From an uncultured Bacteroidota bacterium (GTDB lineage: Bacteria > Bacteroidota > Bacteroidia > B-17B0 > Aurantibacillaceae), in assembly GCA_937873155.1 (NCBI GenBank), contig CALMVZ010000025.1, positions 62,001-126,000 on the forward strand: a stretch of 64,000 nt of DNA, given 5' to 3'. Made by a program: the position numbers and the translations under genes. Positions 25,263-32,489 of this stretch are shown here, in pieces. Under the pieces are notes generated by a model. That model saw only the letters and a list, made by a program, of their open reading frames with translations, did no database searches and was not told the DNA's origin. The stretch's first letter is position 1; each line of letters opens with the position of its first letter.

Positions 25263-26351
25263 GTGACGTTGGAAGTTTTTACTTCATATCACAATATTAT
25301 ATCACCTTTAGGTTTCACCACTAAAGAAAATTATTCTGCAATACTTAACAATAAGTTGGGTGTAAAACCACATCGTTTAGGAAAACTGAATGAAGAATTT
25401 TGTTTGTCAGTTATTGATGAGCAAAAGATCAATTCCGCTTCTGAAAAAATAAAAGGCGCGTCACTCTTTACGAAACTTGAAAAACTAAGCATTCTTTCCA
25501 TCTGTGATGTTTTAGATCAATCAGGGATTTCATTAAGAGATCCCAAAACACTTTTAATATATTCCACTACCAAGGGGAATATCGATCTGTTAGATTCTTC
25601 AGTTAAACATTCATTCCCGAATGAAAGAACGTATTTATCAGTCATGGCAAATATGATCGGGAAATATTTTAATGCAGTTAATAAACCTTTAGTACTGTCA
25701 AATGCCTGCATAAGCGGATTACTTGCGATCATAACTGCACAGCGATTGATCAAAGCCAGGCAATATGAGAATATTTTAGTTTGCGGAGGAGATCTGGTAA
25801 CTGAATTTACAACCAGCGGTTTTAAATCGTTTAATGCATTAAGTCAGGAACCATGTAAACCTTTTGATGCAAAACGTACAGGAATTAATTTAGGGGAAGC
25901 GGTTTCAACAATACTGATCACAAAAAATAAATTGGCGCCAACATCAATGCAAATTGTAAGTGGGGCCTCTGCAAACGATGCGAATCATATTTCCGGGCCA
26001 TCACGTACAGGCGATGGATTGTTCAAAGCAGTCTCTCAAACATTAGAAGGAAATAAAATAAAAATTGATACTATCAGCGCTCACGGAACAGCAACGCCGT
26101 ACAACGATGAAATGGAATCAATAGCTTTCGAAAGAGCCGGGCTGATAAACGTTCCCGTAAATAGTTTAAAAGGATATTATGGCCATACCTTAGGCACTGC
26201 AGGCGTTTTAGAAACTATAATTTCTATCGAAGCAGCATCTAATAATCAATTAATAAGATCTGCAGGTTTTTCCGAAAAGGGAGTTACCGGAAACATTCAA
26301 ATAATAAAGGAACATCAACCCATAATACCCGAAACATACAAACCTTTTTAA
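25263..26351 (+). CDS. Beta-ketoacyl-ACP synthase with a frameshifted C-terminus
   Basis: A 362-residue thiolase-fold ketosynthase with its catalytic triad visible: Cys in SNACISGLLA, His in SAHGTATPYND and His in KGYYGHTLGTAGVL. It condenses acyl-ACP with malonyl-ACP. The reading frame ends early at 26349 (PETYKPF). The next frame continues without a break as TFLKTASGFGGCNAAALFVK, the normal end of this family (GFGG motif), to a stop 2 nt before the next ATG. The join lies in a T5-A5 run. GTG start, 8 nt after the crotonase stop. Confidence 0.88.
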   Translation: MTLEVFTSYHNIISPLGFTTKENYSAILNNKLGVKPHRLGKLNEEFCLSVIDEQKINSASEKIKGASLFTKLEKLSILSICDVLDQSGISLRDPKTLLIYSTTKGNIDLLDSSVKHSFPNERTYLSVMANMIGKYFNAVNKPLVLSNACISGLLAIITAQRLIKARQYENILVCGGDLVTEFTTSGFKSFNALSQEPCKPFDAKRTGINLGEAVSTILITKNKLAPTSMQIVSGASANDANHISGPSRTGDGLFKAVSQTLEGNKIKIDTISAHGTATPYNDEMESIAFERAGLINVPVNSLKGYYGHTLGTAGVLETIISIEAASNNQLIRSAGFSEKGVTGNIQIIKEHQPIIPETYKPF

Positions 26352-26404
26352 AAACGGCATCCGGATTCGGAGGATGTAACGCTGCAGCACTATTTGTAAA
26401 GTAA
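26341..26404 (+). other. Out-of-frame C-terminal end of the ketosynthase
   Basis: After the ketosynthase stop codon the -1 frame reads TFLKTASGFGGCNAAALFVK and ends with TAA at 26402-26404. One additional T in the T5 run would make the gene continuous. Either the sequence has lost a T, or the ribosome slips at TTT-TAA; the sequence alone cannot decide. Confidence 0.85.
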
Positions 26405-26406
26405 GA

Positions 26407-27039
26407 ATGGAATTGAATATTACCTCATATTGCACAATTAAGAACAAAATTATTTTTGTGAACGGAAAAGAGCTGTCTGTTCCGAAACAAGATGTCGCTT
26501 CTTATTTTTTTGCAGATGCCTACAAACACCTGGAGATAAATTACCCGAAGTTCCATAAGATGGATAATTTATCTAAGTTAGGGATCATTGCCACAGAAGC
26601 CGCTTTAAAAGGAAGTGATTTCCTTCAAAGGAATTCTCCGGAAAGCGTAGCGATCATACTGAGCAATAAGGCTTCAAGTCTTGATACAGACAGGAACTAT
26701 CAAAATAGCATTAACTCGAAGGATAATTATCTCCCTTCCCCGGCCACTTTTGTTTATACTTTGCCTAATATTGTCATCGGTGAAATTGCCATAAAGCATA
26801 AAATTACTGGAGAGAATGCTTTTTTTGTCAGCGATGGCTTTGATCCGCAACTATTGGTAAATCAGGCTCAAATTAGTCTAAATCAACCGGGAACAAAGGC
26901 TGCTATTTGCGGTTGGGTGGATTATGATAATGGAATGGCAGATGCTTTGATTTATTTGGTGGAAAAGGCCTCCGATTCAATTAAAAATATTAATTTTAAC
27001 CCTCTCAACGAGACAATTTTAACCCAATTTTATAAATAA
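26407..27039 (+). CDS. Half-length ketosynthase-like protein, lacking the active-site cysteine
   Basis: A 210-residue protein that matches only the N-terminal half of a thiolase-fold ketosynthase (IAIILSNKASSLDT-type, YVLPNIVIGEIAIKHKITGE-type region, CGWVDYDNG). At the position of the nucleophile it has FVSDGFD instead of a cysteine. The histidines of the second half are absent, so it cannot condense on its own. Similar short forms occur in aryl polyene/flexirubin-type clusters of Bacteroidota, possibly as partners of an active ketosynthase. It starts 2 nt after the natural end of the previous ketosynthase. Confidence 0.75.
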   Translation: MELNITSYCTIKNKIIFVNGKELSVPKQDVASYFFADAYKHLEINYPKFHKMDNLSKLGIIATEAALKGSDFLQRNSPESVAIILSNKASSLDTDRNYQNSINSKDNYLPSPATFVYTLPNIVIGEIAIKHKITGENAFFVSDGFDPQLLVNQAQISLNQPGTKAAICGWVDYDNGMADALIYLVEKASDSIKNINFNPLNETILTQFYK

Positions 27040-27043
27040 CAGT

Positions 27044-27301
27044 ATGGATGCTTTAATCGAAAAACTAAAAGGTCAGATCATTGAACAATTAAACCTTGCA
27101 GAAGTAAAACCTGCAGATATTAATCCGGACGCTCCTTTATTCGGAGATGGTTTAGGATTAGATTCGATCGACGCTTTAGAGCTTATCGTATTGTTAGAGA
27201 AACATTATGGTATCAAAATTCAAAATCCTGCTGATGGCAAGAAAATTTTTGAATCGGTACGCACTATGGCTCAATTTATAAAAGACCAAGGTAAATCGTA
27301 A
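27044..27301 (+). CDS. Acyl carrier protein
   Basis: An 85-residue acidic ACP. The phosphopantetheine attachment serine is in GLGLDSIDALELIVLLEKHYG, preceded by a short helix (ALIEKLKGQIIEQL) and followed by the typical helix IV region (VRTMAQFIKD). It carries the growing acyl chain on a holo-form thiol in the cytoplasm. It lies between a half ketosynthase and a complete one, with 4-nt and 0-nt spacings, so all are made from one message. It is distinct from the primary-metabolism ACP, which is normally encoded with fabF. Confidence 0.93.
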   Translation: MDALIEKLKGQIIEQLNLAEVKPADINPDAPLFGDGLGLDSIDALELIVLLEKHYGIKIQNPADGKKIFESVRTMAQFIKDQGKS

Positions 27302-27304
27302 TTG

Positions 27305-28495
27305 GTGCAACCCATATTTATAAGCGGACTCGGCATGATCTCTGCCATTGGCAACAATGTACAGGAAGCTTATGTCAATTTATCGAACGCTAAGTCAGGG
27401 ATCGGTAAAGTTAATTATCTCACCACACGTTACAAGGATGAATATGTTCTTGGAGAAGTAAAACTCTCTAACGAACAATTAATGGATCTCATCGGAGATC
27501 ATTCTCCTGCTTTGAACCGTACATCATTATTAGGGATTGCAGCAGCGAAAGAAGCCCTGAAGCATTCAGGTATTGATCTGAAAGACGGAATGCGTACAGG
27601 GTTGATATCTTCAACAACAGTTGCCGGAATGTGTAAGACAGAATTATTCTACGGCGAAATGGTAAGTGATGGAAAACATTTAGAAGTATTGGACGCTCAC
27701 GATTGCGGGGAAAGTACAGAAGAGATCGCTGATCATTTAGGCGTGAAAGATTTTGTGACTACAATTTCTACAGCTTGTTCATCAGCCGCAAACGCAGTAA
27801 TGCTAGGATGCAGGATGATAAAGCACGGTATGTTAGACCGCGCCATTGTTGGAGGCGTTGATTCATTATCAAAATTCACATTCAATGGTTTTAATACTTT
27901 AATGATCCTGGATAAAGAATGGTGCAAGCCATTTGATGAGAATAGAAAAGGATTAAATCTTGGTGAAGCCGGTGCATTTATCGTTATTGAAAGTGAAGCT
28001 GCCTTAAAAAAAAGAAAAGGAAAAGCATTGGCAAAAGTGATAGGCTACGCAAACTCAAACGACGCGTATCATCAAACAGCTTCTTCTCCGGATGGAATAG
28101 GGGCAACCACTGCAATCAAACAAGCTTTAGAAATGAGCGGACTTTCTCCTGCACAAATTGATTATATCAATATGCACGGAACAGGAACGCCGAATAACGA
28201 CCAATCGGAGAGTAAAGCCACTGTGAATGTTTTTGGGAACGCAATTCCAAAATTCAGTTCAACAAAAGCTTATACCGGACATACTTTAGCTGCAGCAGCA
28301 GGTGTTGAAGCTGTGATTTCAGTTCTGTCATTACAGAATAATAAAATATTCCCGAATTTAAATTTTACAACACCGATAAGCGAATTTGGTTTAGTGCCCG
28401 TTACTAAAGTTACTGACGCCACAATAAATAATGTCCTATCAAATTCATTTGGATTTGGAGGCAATTGTTCATCTTTAGTTTTATCGAAAGTATAG
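27305..28495 (+). CDS. Beta-ketoacyl-ACP synthase (complete)
   Basis: A 396-residue FabF-type ketosynthase. The nucleophile is in ISTACSSAANAVMLGC, the two histidines are in INMHGTGTPNNDQ and KAYTGHTLAAAAGVEAV, and the C-terminal gate motif is SFGFGGNCSSLVL. All catalytic residues are present, so it can condense acyl- and malonyl-ACP. The start is a GTG (or the TTG 3 nt before) directly behind the ACP stop. Its last base is shared with the start codon of the next, catalytically incomplete, partner gene, as in ketosynthase/chain-length-factor pairs. Confidence 0.92.
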   Translation: MQPIFISGLGMISAIGNNVQEAYVNLSNAKSGIGKVNYLTTRYKDEYVLGEVKLSNEQLMDLIGDHSPALNRTSLLGIAAAKEALKHSGIDLKDGMRTGLISSTTVAGMCKTELFYGEMVSDGKHLEVLDAHDCGESTEEIADHLGVKDFVTTISTACSSAANAVMLGCRMIKHGMLDRAIVGGVDSLSKFTFNGFNTLMILDKEWCKPFDENRKGLNLGEAGAFIVIESEAALKKRKGKALAKVIGYANSNDAYHQTASSPDGIGATTAIKQALEMSGLSPAQIDYINMHGTGTPNNDQSESKATVNVFGNAIPKFSSTKAYTGHTLAAAAGVEAVISVLSLQNNKIFPNLNFTTPISEFGLVPVTKVTDATINNVLSNSFGFGGNCSSLVLSKV

Positions 28496-29553
28496 TGGGG
28501 AAGAAAGCTTACATAATAGGTTCAGGCTGTATCTCTCCGCAAAACAGTACGGATCCAAATTACTTTTTTGAAACGGTAAATGGTCCTGATACGGATCATT
28601 TCAACGCTGTTGAACCTTCTTACAAAGAACATATCAATCCTAATATGCTACGTCGTATGGGTCGCGCCATTAAGATGGGAGCGTCTGCAGCACGGATGGC
28701 TGTTACAGAAGCCGGTGTTGAAAATGTGGATGCGATCATTTCAGGAACAGGATTAGGTTGTTTTGAAGACAGCGAGAAATTTTTGTTAGCGATCATCAAT
28801 AACGACGAACAATTCTTAACGCCAACTTCTTTCATTCAATCTACACACAATACGGTTGGATCGCAAGTAGCCCTGATCATGCAGTGCAAGCAATATAATT
28901 ATACGTATGTTCACCGCGGGTTCTCGTTTGACTCTTGTGTTATGGATGCGCTGATGAGTATTGAAGAGGGAAAGAAAAACATTTTAATTGGCGGAATCGA
29001 AGAACACACACCTATTTATATTGAGCTTTATCGTAAAGCAAAAAAATTAAACGCAGATAATTCCCATAAATATTACGAAGGAAAGACAAAAGGGATGCAA
29101 ATGGGCGAAGGTTCAGCTTTCTTTGTTGTGTCTGACGAAAAGAAAAATGCTGTTTCTGCTATTGAAGGAATTGGAGTTGCGTATAAACCTGAAAGCACAG
29201 AGGAGTTCACTGAGAAATTGAATTCATTCTTAAAAAGTAAGAATACAGATCTAGGAAAAACAGACCTGGTACTATTTGGCATTTCAGGAGATAAAGATCA
29301 CGATAAATATTTATTGGAAACACTTCCTCTTGCTTCAAAAAATTCAGCGACAGGATACTTCAAACATTTATGTGGCGATCATCATACTGCAGGTTCTTTT
29401 GCCATGTGGCTGGCCAATAAAATTATTGAGAAACAAAGAATCCCGGATGCTGTAAAAATAAATGCGGTTCCCAAAGAAAAAATTAATTCTGTACTTATCA
29501 TTAACGGCTACATCGGCATTAATTATTCATTTACACTCCTTACAAAATGCTAA
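28495..29553 (+). CDS. Ketosynthase-like protein without catalytic residues (chain-length-factor-like)
   Basis: A 352-residue thiolase-fold protein with the ketosynthase layout (IIGSGCISPQN, ISGTGLGCFED, SFIQSTHNTVGSQVAL, KHLCGDHHTAGSFAMWLA). The nucleophile position reads RGFSFDSCVMDAL, with no properly placed cysteine, and the first histidine motif (HGTGT) is replaced by FGISGDKDHD. Only the second histidine region is kept. This fits a chain-length factor that pairs with the active ketosynthase encoded just upstream. The start is GTG overlapping the upstream stop codon, which suggests a stoichiometric complex. Confidence 0.82.
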   Translation: MGKKAYIIGSGCISPQNSTDPNYFFETVNGPDTDHFNAVEPSYKEHINPNMLRRMGRAIKMGASAARMAVTEAGVENVDAIISGTGLGCFEDSEKFLLAIINNDEQFLTPTSFIQSTHNTVGSQVALIMQCKQYNYTYVHRGFSFDSCVMDALMSIEEGKKNILIGGIEEHTPIYIELYRKAKKLNADNSHKYYEGKTKGMQMGEGSAFFVVSDEKKNAVSAIEGIGVAYKPESTEEFTEKLNSFLKSKNTDLGKTDLVLFGISGDKDHDKYLLETLPLASKNSATGYFKHLCGDHHTAGSFAMWLANKIIEKQRIPDAVKINAVPKEKINSVLIINGYIGINYSFTLLTKC

Positions 29554-30296
29554 ATCATCGCCTGGTAACGGCTTTTTTTGCAATTGGGATAGGTCTGGTG
29601 TTTATTTTCTGCAAACTCGGAACCCCTTGTTTCTATTGGCTGCAAATGCTTTTGTTGTTTTCGTATTTGATCATCGAATTCGCAGGCGCATATTTTATCG
29701 GCTTAAATTTTCACCTTACTTCTTTAAATCATTTAAATAAGAACGAGAATAAAATTGCTTTAACGTTTGACGACGGCCCTTCTGAACCGCAAACAATAAA
29801 AGTTTTGGACACTCTTAAAAAACACAACGTAAAAGCTACTTTTTTTGTGATCGGAAAAAATATTTCGGGGAATGAAGCGGTTATGAAAAGAATGGTTAGC
29901 GAAGAACATTCGATAGGTTCTCACAGCTACACTCATCATTTTTGGATCGATATGTGGAGCAGGAAAAAACTGAAGGGGGATATTGAGAAAAGTCTTTCTG
30001 AGATCAAAAACGTAACAGGACATGACGTAAAGTTGTTCCGGCCGCCCTATGGAGTAACCACGCCAAATTTCGCATATGTGTTAAAAGAACTTAATTTGCG
30101 CTCTGTTGGCTGGAATGTACGCTCTTATGATACATCAACATCTGACGTTAACAAGATTTTGGCACGTGTATTGCAACAAACTCAGAATGGTTCCATAATT
30201 TTGTTGCACGACAGATTGGACTATGCGCCTGAATTATTAGATAAATTAATACCAGCATTAAAAGAAAAAAAATTTGAATTTGTTACTTTAGCATGA
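29547..30296 (+). CDS. Polysaccharide deacetylase (NodB homology) family protein
   Basis: A 249-residue protein with two N-terminal hydrophobic stretches and a NodB domain: motif 1 ALTFDDGPSEPQT (catalytic Asp, metal-binding Asp), motif 2 SHSYTHHFW (His-x3-His metal ligands), motif 3 LFRPPYGVTTPNF, motif 4 near VRSYDTS, and SIILLHD. The family deacetylates N-acetylated sugars (CE4, divalent metal). It should be membrane-anchored with the catalytic domain facing the periplasm. It overlaps the ketosynthase gene by 7 nt and lolA by 4 nt, so it belongs to the cluster. Confidence 0.9.
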   Translation: MLNHRLVTAFFAIGIGLVFIFCKLGTPCFYWLQMLLLFSYLIIEFAGAYFIGLNFHLTSLNHLNKNENKIALTFDDGPSEPQTIKVLDTLKKHNVKATFFVIGKNISGNEAVMKRMVSEEHSIGSHSYTHHFWIDMWSRKKLKGDIEKSLSEIKNVTGHDVKLFRPPYGVTTPNFAYVLKELNLRSVGWNVRSYDTSTSDVNKILARVLQQTQNGSIILLHDRLDYAPELLDKLIPALKEKKFEFVTLA

Positions 30297-30913
30297 AAAA
30301 ACTCATTATTCTCCTATTTATTTCCCATTTCACCATCGCTCAGAATTTTAAAGCTGTAAAAGATACTTCTGCTTTAAAGCAAAAGATCGAGAGTATGAGT
30401 AAGGCGGTGAATTCGATCGAAAGCGATTTTACGCAGGTGAAGAGTTTAAATATGCTTTCTGAAAAGATCACGAGTAAAGGCAGTTTCAAATTCAAAAAAG
30501 AGAATATGTTGAGGTGGGAGTATAATACGCCTTATAAGTATTTGATCGTTATCAATAAAGACAAGATCTGGATCAGGGACGAGAAGAAAACCCAGAAATA
30601 CGACATGAACTCTAACAAGGTCTTTAAAGAGATCAATGATGTAATGATGAGTTGCGTTCAAGGCAATATCTTCAAATCCGGCAAGTTCAAAGTGGCTTAT
30701 TTCGAGAGTGAAAAGTACTATAAACTGGAGCTTATTCCCCTTCAAAAGAACATGAAAGAAAGCCTTAAAAAAATAAACATGTATTTCGATAAAAACGTAA
30801 CTTCGGTGAATAAATTAGATATGATAGAGCCTAATGATGATTATACCACATTAGAGTTCAATCTCAAATCACAGAATGCGCCACTACAGGATAATATCTT
30901 TACTGTTAAGTAG
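30293..30913 (+). CDS. LolA-like outer-membrane lipoprotein carrier
   Basis: A 206-residue protein with a signal peptide (MKKLIILLFISHFTIAQ) and the LolA half-barrel pattern (FTQVKSLNMLSEKITSKGSF, FKFKKENMLRWEYNTPYKYL, DKIWIRDEKKTQKYDMN). LolA ferries lipoproteins or lipids across the periplasm. A second LolA copy next to ketosynthase genes is a known feature of aryl polyene clusters, where it may move the lipidic product. It overlaps the deacetylase start and the downstream lipoprotein. Confidence 0.85.
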   Translation: MKKLIILLFISHFTIAQNFKAVKDTSALKQKIESMSKAVNSIESDFTQVKSLNMLSEKITSKGSFKFKKENMLRWEYNTPYKYLIVINKDKIWIRDEKKTQKYDMNSNKVFKEINDVMMSCVQGNIFKSGKFKVAYFESEKYYKLELIPLQKNMKESLKKINMYFDKNVTSVNKLDMIEPNDDYTTLEFNLKSQNAPLQDNIFTVK

Positions 30914-31490
30914 TTTCCTTCTTAGTTCCTGTGTTTATCATAAATTATCTTCTTACAAAAAAAGGTCTGACTACACATTTCCATCAGGTAAATTCAATAA
31001 TGTTGAAAAGGCAATAAAATACAAGACCTCGATCGATGTATTGAATAAACACTTCACCGGACTGATAATTTTTAAGAAAACAGATGCTGAAACCCGTCAT
31101 GTGGTATTTGTCACGGAACTTGGTATGACCATGTTCGATTTTGTTATAAAGGGTGATAGCATGACCCCTGTTTCCGTATTTGAAGGGCTTAATAAACCAC
31201 AAACTATAAATGCATTAATCAGGAATTTCGAGACCATTTTCATGGTGAAATGGGGCAATAAAAATCTCGAAAAACGCGAAAAGTCTGGTAAAGTCGCCTT
31301 ATATTTGAAGGAGGGAAAACACGAACGGTTTGTTATTGATGGAGGAGAGAAGGAGTCTGCAGAACAGTGGGTGTTCTATAAAAGGAAAAAAGAAACAAGA
31401 ACAACTTATTCTCCGGAGTTCGAACATATAAAATTAAAACAATACGGCTTGGTGAAATTATATATTGAAATGGATAAAATAAACGAATAA
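30876..31490 (+). CDS. Putative lipoprotein of the ketosynthase cluster
   Basis: A 204-residue protein with a lipoprotein signal (MRHYRIISLLLSSFLLSSC, cleaved before Cys). The mature part contains YKTSIDVLNKHFTGLIIFKK and FVTELGMTMFDFVIKGDSM. I do not recognise the family, though a periplasmic lipid-binding fold, such as the DUF3261-type proteins of aryl polyene clusters, is possible. The start lies 38 nt inside lolA, so they are coupled. The tail is highly charged. Confidence 0.72.
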   Translation: MRHYRIISLLLSSFLLSSCVYHKLSSYKKRSDYTFPSGKFNNVEKAIKYKTSIDVLNKHFTGLIIFKKTDAETRHVVFVTELGMTMFDFVIKGDSMTPVSVFEGLNKPQTINALIRNFETIFMVKWGNKNLEKREKSGKVALYLKEGKHERFVIDGGEKESAEQWVFYKRKKETRTTYSPEFEHIKLKQYGLVKLYIEMDKINE

Positions 31491-31518
31491 CACGAAACCC
31501 CAAACACGAAACCTGACA

Positions 31519-31893
31519 ATGATCAAGCTTAAAGACGAATTTTACAAAGTACTGGAACTGAAAAAAATGTCGGAAAATCAAATTCTGGCGAACATTGAAA
31601 TTAACCGGGATCACGATATTTATAAAGGACATTTCCCTAATCAGCCGATTGTTCCGGGAGTTTGCCAGATCCAAATTGTAAAAGAGTTACTTGAAGAGCT
31701 TATCGGAAAAAAGTTGCAGATGACGCATGGCGATAATATAAAATTCACAGGCATGATAATTCCTGACCAAACGCCTGTTGTAAATTTAGAAGTGAATTTT
31801 AAAATGAATGAACTGGAAATTCATTGCGATGCTAAATTATCGTACGGAGAAACAGTATTCACAAAGTATAAAGGAAAATTTTTAGCAGTTTAA
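31519..31893 (+). CDS. FabZ-like 3-hydroxyacyl-ACP dehydratase (hotdog fold)
   Basis: A 124-residue hotdog protein with the FabZ/FabA catalytic motif in IYKGHFPNQPIVPGVCQIQI (active-site His in GHFP). FabZ-type enzymes dehydrate 3-hydroxyacyl-ACP to enoyl-ACP. The usual second acidic residue region is hard to place, so activity is likely but unproven. It is 28 nt behind the lipoprotein gene and 2 nt before the DUF420 gene. No ketoreductase is encoded in the cluster, so the pathway would borrow one (for example FabG). Confidence 0.85.
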   Translation: MIKLKDEFYKVLELKKMSENQILANIEINRDHDIYKGHFPNQPIVPGVCQIQIVKELLEELIGKKLQMTHGDNIKFTGMIIPDQTPVVNLEVNFKMNELEIHCDAKLSYGETVFTKYKGKFLAV

Positions 31894-31895
31894 TT

Positions 31896-32489
31896 ATGAG
31901 TTTAGCTTTAGAAAGTAAAAATGAAAGATCAATCAAAGGTGTGATCTGGATCACAACCGTTGTCATTTGTTTAGCAGTTACTGTTTTGCAAATGCATATC
32001 TTCCCTGTGCCGGATACTATCCCTTCATTCATTTTCAAATTACCTTTGGTAAATGCGATACTCAATGGCACTTGTTCTGTGCTTTTGATTTTTTCTTTAC
32101 TTGCCATTAAAAAGAGAAACATCCCTTTGCACCGTAAATTGAACTTAACCGCTTTTTTATTGAGTTCGTTATTTTTAGTGTGTTATGTAACAGCACATTA
32201 TTTTATCCCTGATACGCGGTATGGTGATGTTGATCATAATGGAATTCTGGATACCGCAGAATCGGCTGCTGTTTCCGGAATAAAACCTTTTTACCTTGTG
32301 ATTTTATTGTCGCATATCTTCCTTGCAGTGATAGTTTTTCCAATGGTGTTGTTATCCTTTTATTATGGGCTTACAGATCAGCGCGAGAAACATAAAAAGC
32401 TGACCCGCTTTAGTTATCCGATCTGGTTATATGTTACAATCACCGGCGTGGTCGTGTATTTAATGATCTCGCCTTATTATAATTACTAA
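31896..32489 (+). CDS. DUF420 membrane protein
   Basis: A 197-residue, five-helix membrane protein matching DUF420 (IFPVPDTIPSFIFKLPLVNA, LHRKLNLTAFLLSSLFLVCY, FYLVILLSHIFLAVIVFPMV, ITGVVVYLMISPYY). DUF420 proteins are often encoded near cytochrome oxidase assembly genes, and the conserved His-containing helices suggest haem or copper handling. Here it is coupled to the ketosynthase cluster end instead. Its stop codon interlocks with that of the convergent TPR gene. Confidence 0.85.
   Translation: MSLALESKNERSIKGVIWITTVVICLAVTVLQMHIFPVPDTIPSFIFKLPLVNAILNGTCSVLLIFSLLAIKKRNIPLHRKLNLTAFLLSSLFLVCYVTAHYFIPDTRYGDVDHNGILDTAESAAVSGIKPFYLVILLSHIFLAVIVFPMVLLSFYYGLTDQREKHKKLTRFSYPIWLYVTITGVVVYLMISPYYNY

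Noticed and set aside
26341-26404. Programmed -1 frameshift with a classical slippery heptamer
   Set aside because: The site (CCT TTT TAA) is not a canonical X-XXY-YYZ heptamer and no downstream pseudoknot was evident. A lost T is the simpler reading, so slippage is kept only as an alternative.
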